Assembly: GCA_011799875.1 (NCBI GenBank)
Contig: CM022301.1
Span: 211,627,888 to 211,691,887, forward strand
Source of the DNA: Thinopyrum elongatum
Taxonomy: Eukaryota; Streptophyta; Magnoliopsida; Poales; Poaceae
Length of the DNA stretch: 64,000 nt
Direction of reading: 5' to 3'
A program made the translations under genes and the position numbers. The notes beneath the pieces were generated by a model, which was not told where the DNA came from, searched no databases, and worked only from the letters and a program-made list of their open reading frames with translations. Shown piece after piece: positions 57,067 to 64,000 of this stretch (the stretch's first letter is position 1; each line of letters starts with the position of its first letter).

Positions 57067-57479
57067 GCATGGGTGTGGTCACGGCTCTCTCGTCGTTGAG
57101 GATGATGAAGCTGTACACACATGCTGTTGTCTAGGAGCCATTTCCTGTCAATGCAGTAGACCCCGAGCAGCTCATTGTCGGAGCGTGGGTGACCTGAGTC
57201 GCCGTGCGCTACTACACAGACTTGATGGTCACCAACATCAGGGTCGAAGCATGGTCTACCAGTTGCGACATTACCATGACAATTTGCCTGGCTTTGTCGG
57301 GTCCCAAGGTTGTGGGGACATCGTTGCCGGGGTGTGGCTCCCCCACACCCAGGCCTTCATCGCCTCTCAGTAAATAGGCCCTGAGAATGTTGTTGTCGGG
57401 GTGTGGGTTGTCACTGAAAGGGTGTTACCCATGGACAGGCTCCATGCCTCTTGCACAGAATGGGTGGTTGTCAGTGCCA

Positions 57480-58885
57480 TGTGACGGTGTCCTGGATTTG
57501 GGGGGGTGCTCACCACGCCGGCGTGCTAGTCATGGGCCGGGCCAAGGGCACACCAACAACTGAAGAATGGGCCATGCATATCCCAGCCCTCGGCGTACTT
57601 TGAGATGGAATCATCAGAAGACTTGGCATACACTTCAAGGCATGTTTGAAATGGTCGGCATGTTATCCCTAGTTGTAGCCGACCTACTTATAACCCTAGA
57701 TACCCCCGGTGCATATATAAGCCGAGAGGTTTAGTCTGTAGAGGCAAGGTTTTTAGAGCTTAGAACTCACACATATGATCTCGAGGTAGATCATCCTGTA
57801 CTTTGTATCCCATCCACAATCAATACAATCCAAGCAGGACACAGGGTTTTACCTCTTCGAGAGGGCCCGAACCTGGGTAAAACTGTGTCCCCTTTACTTC
57901 CTGTTACCATCGTGCTCAGAACACCAGCTCGGGACCCCCTACCCGAGATCCGCCAGTTTTAGCACCGACATTTGTTGCCCATACAGGTCCCTCTGTGTGG
58001 TCACAACAAGCTCGATGTCGAATCTTTGGATCAGTGATAGCATCGACTGCGGGGAGATCTTCATCCCCGGCCAGCTCTTTGCCTTCGAATGCATTGTGTT
58101 GCATGCCGACTCGACTGGCCACCTCGGCCAGATAGAGAACTTCTTCCTAGTCCAGAACATCCAGTTTCGAAACCTGGAGTACGCGACTGATTCCCGCAGG
58201 GAGCTTGCTTTCTCGAGTTGGGTATCACACCATCCCAAAAATCCTACAGATGTCATCGTCCCTGCACCAGATTTAATCTTGGAGCAGGGCCATGAAGCAA
58301 TCTGTTCTTCGGATCTGGCTTTAATCTCGGATCCGAGTACCATCCTGTTGGATCAGGCATTAAGTGCTACCAGCAAAAACCTTGAGGCTACGTCAGGTAG
58401 CACCTCAGATAAACTCTAGGTGACCAGGTCAGCTCCCCTACTGTCAAGAGATGGGCAAGGTCAACCTCACCTTGCTGAATGAGATGTTGGATAGAATCCA
58501 GAGCCTTGGAATCTTGAACGGGCAGACCTCGATCTACAATCAGATCAGATGTAAATCTGGAGGTGCAGAAATTTTCGCCCCACCTGCCACCCACCTAGTG
58601 GCCAAAGTTGAAGATTTAACCGATGTGCTGGAGCACACCTCCAAGGAGGCCATCAACATGGATGAAGATACCGATGACATGTCTTACACTACTTCGCCCC
58701 TATCCACTTCCAATACCGGCAAGTGGGCGGCCACCTCTACCTACGATGTCTACATGGTAGACACACCTAAAAAGGATGAGGATAAAAAAGAGCCCCCGAA
58801 ACACCAACATAGATGGCGCCTGGGTAAAGGCATAAGTAACGGGGACGCTAGCCATGATGCTACCAAAGCATATTTAAAAAGTTCA
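57480..58885 (+). mobile_element. Element B: relative of element A, 5' LTR and gag-like start
   Basis: LTR from TGTGACGGTGTCC (57480) to GCACCGACA (57970), 491 bp, TATATAAG at 57714-57721. Then a TTTGTTGCCCATACAGG primer-site-like start, and an internal region reading IVLHADSTGHLGQIENF and FRNLEYA, aligned with element A. It is inserted in the copia element. The exact end of recognisable element sequence near 58885 is uncertain. Confidence 0.75.
57997..58885 (+). pseudogene. Gag-like leader ORF of element B
   Basis: Two consecutive frames: 57997-58419 (first half) and 58451-58885 (MGKVNLTLLNEMLDRIQSL, then MDEDTDDMSYTTSP). TAG at 58417-58419 and a frame change separate them. The first half matches element A at the protein level, so it is a family protein rather than chance. 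No known domain recognised; a gag-type role is inferred only from its position after the primer site. Confidence 0.45.
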
Positions 58886-59203
58886 AGATTTTCATTGATT
58901 GTTCAATTTAGTGTGCTTACAAACAGACACCAAATATACTGACATATTGCCTAAAGGAACATCTGAACCAGATAGAATACATACTGTAAATAGAGTCAGC
59001 TGATCCATTGATCATGTACATATTGTGCATGTGATTCAATAATATAGGTCATATAGTTAAATAGGGCAATGCATAATCAACAAAAGAGAGTGCATAGGAG
59101 GGCTAAATTAGCTACAATATGACTAACATGTCTAGAATATACTAGGGATGATTGATTTCATAAAACGAGCTACCACTCGTCATCAGAAGTGATGATGGGA
59201 TCC
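58886..59203. other. Unassigned sequence left of Athila-like element 2
   Basis: AT-rich, no gene and no clear repeat boundary. It could be element B interior or older DNA. It ends with GATCC (59199-59203), the predicted target duplication of element 2. Confidence 0.4.
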
Positions 59204-60775
59204 TGATGCGGCTTGGAACTACATCGGTATTTCCCCAAAGAGGAAGGGATGATGCAGTACAGCTACGGTAGGTATTTCCCTCAGTTATGAAACCAAGGAA
59301 TCAATCCAGTAGGAGAACCAAGCAACACTATGTAAATGGTACCTGCACACAAAGAACAAATCCTCGCAACCCAACGCGTAAGAGGGGTTGTCAATCCCTC
59401 CTCGGTAAAAAGATAGATTGTTTTGTATGTGTTTGGATAAATATATCTGAATAAAATGCGAAATAAAAGATACAAATAAAAAAATACAAACAAAAAGTGC
59501 AGCAAAGTATTTTTGGGTTTTTGGAATAATAGATCTAAAACCAAATGCGATGAAAAATAGATCGGAAAGCAATATGATAAAAGATAGACCCGGGGGCCGT
59601 AGATTTCACTAGTGGCTTCTCTCGAAAAAATAGCACACGGTGGGTAAACAAATTACTGTTGGGAAATTGATAGAAGATCGAATAATTATGACGATATCCA
59701 AGGCAATGATCAATATATAGTCATCATGTCCAAGATTAGTAGACCGACTCCTGCCTGCATCTACTACTATTACTCCACACATCGACCGCTATCCAGCATG
59801 CATCTAGTGTATTAAGTACATGGAAAAACGGAGTAATGCAATAAGAACGATGACATGATGTAGACAAGATCTATTCATGTAGGAATAGACCCCATCTTGT
59901 TAACCTTAATATCAACGATACATGCGTGCCTCGCTGCCCCTTCTGTCACTGGGAGAGGACACCGCAAGATCGAACCCATCATAAAGCACCTCTTCCCATG
60001 GCAATAAAAATCAATCTAGTTGGCCTAACTAAACCAAAGATTCGAAGAATAAATACGAGGCTATAAATAATCATGCATATAAGAGATCAAAGAAAAATCA
60101 AATAATATTCATGGATATAGATCTGATCATAAACTCAAAGTTCATCAGATCCCAACAAACACACCACAAAAACAGTTACATCAAATAGATCTCCAAGAGA
60201 CCATTGTATTGAGAAGCAAAAAGAGAGAGGAAGCCATCTAGCTACTACCTACGGACCCTTAGGTCTATGGTGGACTACTCACGCATCATGGGAGAGGCAC
60301 CAATGAGGATGATGAACCCCTCCGTGATGGTGTTAGATTGGATCTCGTGGTTATGGAACTTGCGGTGGCTGGAATTGTGTTTTGTCGACTCCCCTAGGGT
60401 TTCTGGAATATTTGGGAATTTATAGGGTGAAGAGGCGGTGCATGAGACCTCCGTGGGGCCTACAACCCACCTGGGCGCGCCCAGGTGTCTTGTGGTCCCC
60501 ACGGGGATCCCCTCTGGTGCTTTCTTGGCCCCCAAGATGTCTTTTGGTCCAAAAAAGTTCTCCAAAAAGTTTTGTTGCATTTCGACTCTGTTTGGTACTG
60601 ATATTCTGCGAAGTAAAAAACAAGAAAAAAATAGCAACAGGCACTGGGCACTATGTTAATAGGTTAGTCCCAAAAAATGATATAAAGTTGCTATAAAATG
60701 ATTGTAAAACATCCAAGAATGATAATATAACAGTGTGGAACAATCAAAAATTATAGATACGTTGGAGACGTATCA
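59204..60775 (-). repeat. 3' LTR of Athila-like element 2
   Basis: Related to the LTRs of element 1 in its last ~250 bp (element sense start; CATAAATTTTC, AATAGGTTAGTCCCAAAAA, GATACGTTGGAGACGTATCA) but diverged elsewhere, so it belongs to a different family of the same lineage. Confidence 0.85.
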
Positions 60776-61066
60776 GCATCCCCAAGCTTAATTCTTGCTC
60801 GTCCTCGAGTAGGTAAATGATAAAAACAGAATTTTTGATATGGAATGTTGCCTAACATGTTCATCTCATATTCTTTTCTTTTGTAGCATGGACATTTGGA
60901 CATTTTAGATGGTTCAAAGCAATAGTCTATATTTGACATGATAACTTCAATATTCAAGCATATCAATAAGCAACCATGTCTTTCAAAATATCAACACTAA
61001 AGAAAGTTATCCCTAGCCCATCATGCTCAATCATTGATCCATTCATGAAACCCACTTGAATATTAG

Positions 61067-61594
61067 CTACATCGAATGCACAAGCATGATCATAGTGCTC
61101 CCTAGTTGGTGGTTTATAAGAGAAGATGGAGACTCCAAAAATAAAAATTGCATAAAGTAAATAGATAGGCCCTTCGTAGAGGGAAGTAGGGATTTGTAGA
61201 GGTGCCAGAGCTCAAAGCTTAAATTTAGAGATAAAAATATTTTGAGAGGCATGCTTTTCCCGTCAACGAAAACGACCGAGTAATTCCCAACACTTTCCAT
61301 GCTAGATATATCATAGGCGGTTCCCAAACAGAAAATAAAGTTTATTCCTTTTTCCACCATACTGTCACATTCCACGGCTAGTCGTATCCATGGGTACCGT
61401 CCATACCAACACTTTCCAAGGAATTTATTATTTGGTAATATAAAGTAAATTTCTTTTTCATTTCGGGACTGGGCATCCCTATTACCGCCATACTCTCGTG
61501 GAATGACAAGTAAATAAACACTCATCTTGAGAATAACACATCTAGCATGGAAAAAATTGGCCACCCCCTGCCGCTTCATGAGCGGTACGGGCAC
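61067..61594 (-). pseudogene. Unrecognised 175-residue ORF in Athila-like element 2
   Basis: Open minus-strand frame from ATG 61594, with hydrophobic stretches (EIYFILPNNKFLGKCW, YSVVFVDG) and a composition unlike random AT-rich sequence. It sits where Athila elements carry an extra ORF after pol, but I see no diagnostic motif. It may be a chance frame. Confidence 0.25.
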
Positions 61595-63406
61595 ACAAAA
61601 AGGAAATTAATTTTGAAAAATTAGAGTTGGCACATACAAATTTGCTTAGAACGGCACGGAAATACTGCATATAGGTAGGTATGGTGGACTCATATGGCAA
61701 AACTGGGTTTAAAGATTTTGGATGCACAAGTAGTATTTCCACTTAGTACAAGTGGAGGCTAGCAAAAATATTGAGAAGCAACCAACCAAGAAACAAAAAT
61801 TCACATAAGCGAGCATTGAACATAACTAGCACCGAATAATGCACCACAAGTAGGATGTAATTTCATTGCATAACTATTGACTTTCGTGCTTGCATAGGGA
61901 GTCACAAACCTTAACACCAATATTCTTACTAAAGCATAATTACTCACCAACATGACTCACATATTACTATCATCATGTCTCAAAACTATTACAAAGAATC
62001 AAGTTTATTTTGTCCAATGATCTTCATGAAAGTTTTTATTACATCCCTCTTGAATATCTATCACTTTGGGACTAATTTCATATGTTGGAATTGCTTTTGA
62101 CAAGCTCAAATAAATTTAAGTGAAGAACATGAGCATAAAAAATTTCTTCTCTCAAAATAATATAAGTGTAGCATGAGAGAATTTCTTCAAAAATTTGCTA
62201 ACTCTCAAAATAATCTAAGTGAGGCATGAGAGAATTTCTTCAAAAATATTAAAGCACACCGTGCTAAAAAAGATATAAGTGAAGCACCAGAGCAATTCCA
62301 TAGCTAAAAAAAATTAAGTGAAGCATATAGAACAATTCTAACAAATCATAGCATAATTTTGGCTCTCTCAAATAGGTGTGTCCAGCAAGGATACTTGTGA
62401 CAAACTAAAAATGAAAACAAGCAAAGACTCATATAATACAAGACGCTCCAAGCAAAAATCATGATATGTGACGAATAAAATATAGCTCCAAGTAAAATAC
62501 CGATGGTCGTTAGAAGAAAGAGGGGATGCCTTCTGGGGCATCCCCAAGCTTAGTTGCTTGATTCTCCTTGAATATTAACTTGGGGTCCCATGGGACATCC
62601 TCAAGCTTAGGATCTTGCCACTCCTTATTCCTTCATCCAACGTGATCTCACCCAAAACTTGAAAACTTCAATCACACAAAACGTAACAAAACCTTCGTGA
62701 GATCCGTTAGTATAAGAAAACCAATGTTTACTTTAAGTATTGTTGCAAACCCATTCTAATTTTGTTATTGCATTATATCTACTGTATTCTAACTTTTCCA
62801 TGGCTTATACCCCCCGACACAATCCATAGAATCATCAAAATAAGCACACAATGCAAAGAAAACAGAATCTGTCAAAACAGAACAATCTGTAAAGATGTGA
62901 ATCGTTCTCATACTTCTATAACTCCAAAAATTCGGAAAAATTAGGAAAACAGAGGCAATTTGTATATAAATCTTGTGTAAAAATTGAGAATTTTTTGTCA
63001 CTTCAGTGAATTTAGACAATTCTGTTACTGGATGCAAAAGTTTCTGTTTTTCAACAGGATCAAGTCAACTATCACCAAAGCTATCCCAAAGGCTTTACTT
63101 GGCACAAATACTAATTAAAACGTAAAAAACACAATCATAGCAGAGGCATAATTGTGCAAACACTCAAGAACAGAAAGAAAAAGGCAAAAATAAAATTTAT
63201 TCATTGGGTTGCCTCCCAACAAGCGCTATCGTTTTATGCCCCTAGCTAGGCATAATGCATAGATTCAGGTATTGTCATCTTTAGTTTTTGATCCATAGGA
63301 TGCCCTCATGATTGATTCATAAGGTGGCTTAATTCTTGTTCTAGGGAAGTGTCCATACCCTTTCTTAGTGGAAATTGAAATTTAATATTGCCTTCTTTCA
63401 TATCAA

Positions 63407-63922
63407 TCACGGCACCAATAGTACGTAAAAACAGTCTACCAAGTATAATTGGACAAGACGGATTGCAATCAATATCAAGAAAATAAAATCTATTTGCACA
63501 TAGTTCCTACTTGCAAGAATAAGAACATCATTAATTCTTCCCAAAGGCTTCTTAATAGTAGAATCCTCCAAGTGCAAATTAAGAGAACATTCTTCAATAT
63601 CGGTAAGACCAAGCACATCACATAAAGATTTCGGAATTGTGGAAACACTAGCACCCAAATCACATAAAGCAAAGCACTCATAATTTTTAATCTTGACTTT
63701 GATGGTAGGTTCCCATTCATCATGTAATTTTCTAGGAATTAAAATCTCTAACTCCAACTTTTCTTCTAAAGCTTTCATCATGGCATCTACGATATGTTTA
63801 GTAAAAGCTTTATTTTGTTCATAAGCATGGGGTGAATTTATCATGGATTGCAACCAAGAAATACATTCAATCAAAGAGCAATTATCATAATTAAAGTCTT
63901 TGTAATCCAAAAGAGTGGGCAC
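63407..63922 (-). pseudogene. Athila-type aspartic protease fragment
   Basis: A minus frame carrying the active site CDLGASVSTIPKSL (catalytic Asp codon at 63661-63659), preceded by ALEEKLELEILIPRKL and followed by EDSTIKKPLGRINDV. DLGAS in place of DTGA is usual for this lineage. The frame begins in the tail of gag (KSGF-EV-TL motif beyond 63922). It goes out of phase near 63480, after the flap region, and RT does not follow. Confidence 0.82.
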
Positions 63923-64000
63923 ATCACTAGTTAAAGTTTTGACCTCTCGAAACCCACTTTTATCAATTTTTTCATCAAAATTTTCACCCTTCGAATTATT

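Larger units (their letters stand above)
55127..57479 (-). mobile_element. Ty1/copia element, right part (RT start, integrase, protease)
   Basis: The upstream portion of the copia pol whose downstream part is at 23728-25499. Reading right to left: possible gag remnant (57479-57070), protease (57066-56722), pre-integrase zinc region, integrase, RT start. It is cut at 57479 by element B; the copia 5' LTR is outside the window. Confidence 0.85.
59204..64000 (-). mobile_element. Athila-like gypsy element 2, 3' part
   Basis: Minus orientation. The 3' LTR is 59204-60775 (1572 bp, TGATGCGG to GTATCA); the internal region runs past the window. It is preceded in element sense by the same AAGCTTGGGGATGC polypurine tract as element 1. 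Protease-coding sequence is present (63407-63922), but about 2.6 kb between it and the LTR holds no RT or integrase, so pol is missing. If intact at its other end, GATCC should flank it. Confidence 0.85.

Noticed and set aside
1..64000. CRISPR arrays, operons, tRNA or rRNA genes
   Set aside because: None seen. The tandem repeats lack spacer structure, and only tRNA primer-binding sites, not tRNA genes, are present.

Overview
This is plant nuclear DNA. It is almost certainly from a large-genome grass of the wheat/barley tribe: almost every base belongs to nested LTR retrotransposons or a CACTA DNA transposon, long terminal repeats reach 4 kb, and several ends match what I recall of Triticeae repeat families (no database was searched). 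I see no intact host gene. The only host-like coding remnants are a two-exon piece of a DUF632-type gene (21951-22335) and a short piece resembling a cysteine-protease I29 prodomain (20612-20715). They lie in a 2.9-kb island between two retroelement blocks.

Left block (1-19949). The window opens inside the integrase of a Ty3/gypsy chromovirus on the + strand. Its ~4-kb 3' LTR starts at 936, is interrupted at 4259 and resumes at 19242. The interruption (4260-19236, target duplication ACACC) is a second Ty3/gypsy element with Tat-lineage traits: gag, protease, RT, two RNase H domains and integrase without chromodomain. It also has a large spliced gene on the opposite strand between pol and the 3' LTR. 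It carries three LTRs (LTR1 truncated) because part of a tandem second copy remains.

Right block (22810-64000). This is a Russian doll. Element A (+, 463-bp LTR) is cut by a Ty1/copia element (-), whose LTR is at 23728-24188. The copia is cut inside its RT gene by Athila-like element 1 (-, 25500-55126). The left LTR of that element is cut by a gypsy-like element with 4.1-kb LTRs and no visible pol (-, 25877-47551, target duplication CATAC). The right LTR of that one is cut by a 10.8-kb CACTA transposon (+, 32813-43600, target duplication AAG). Right of 55126 the copia continues in reading order (RT start, integrase, protease) until it is cut by element B (+, 57480), a relative of A. B, or the unidentified DNA next to it, is cut by Athila-like element 2 (-, from 59204), which runs out of the window.

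Gene content. Most retroelement genes are dead. Several stops fit C-to-T change at CGA or CAG codons, as expected from deaminated methylcytosine. The CACTA element is the best preserved: a TNP2-type transposase gene (3 exons) and a Transposase_24/TNPA-type gene (8 exons) can be read with consistent splice phases and one in-frame stop each. It also has terminal repeats, subterminal motif clusters, a long foldback and a 30-bp minisatellite.
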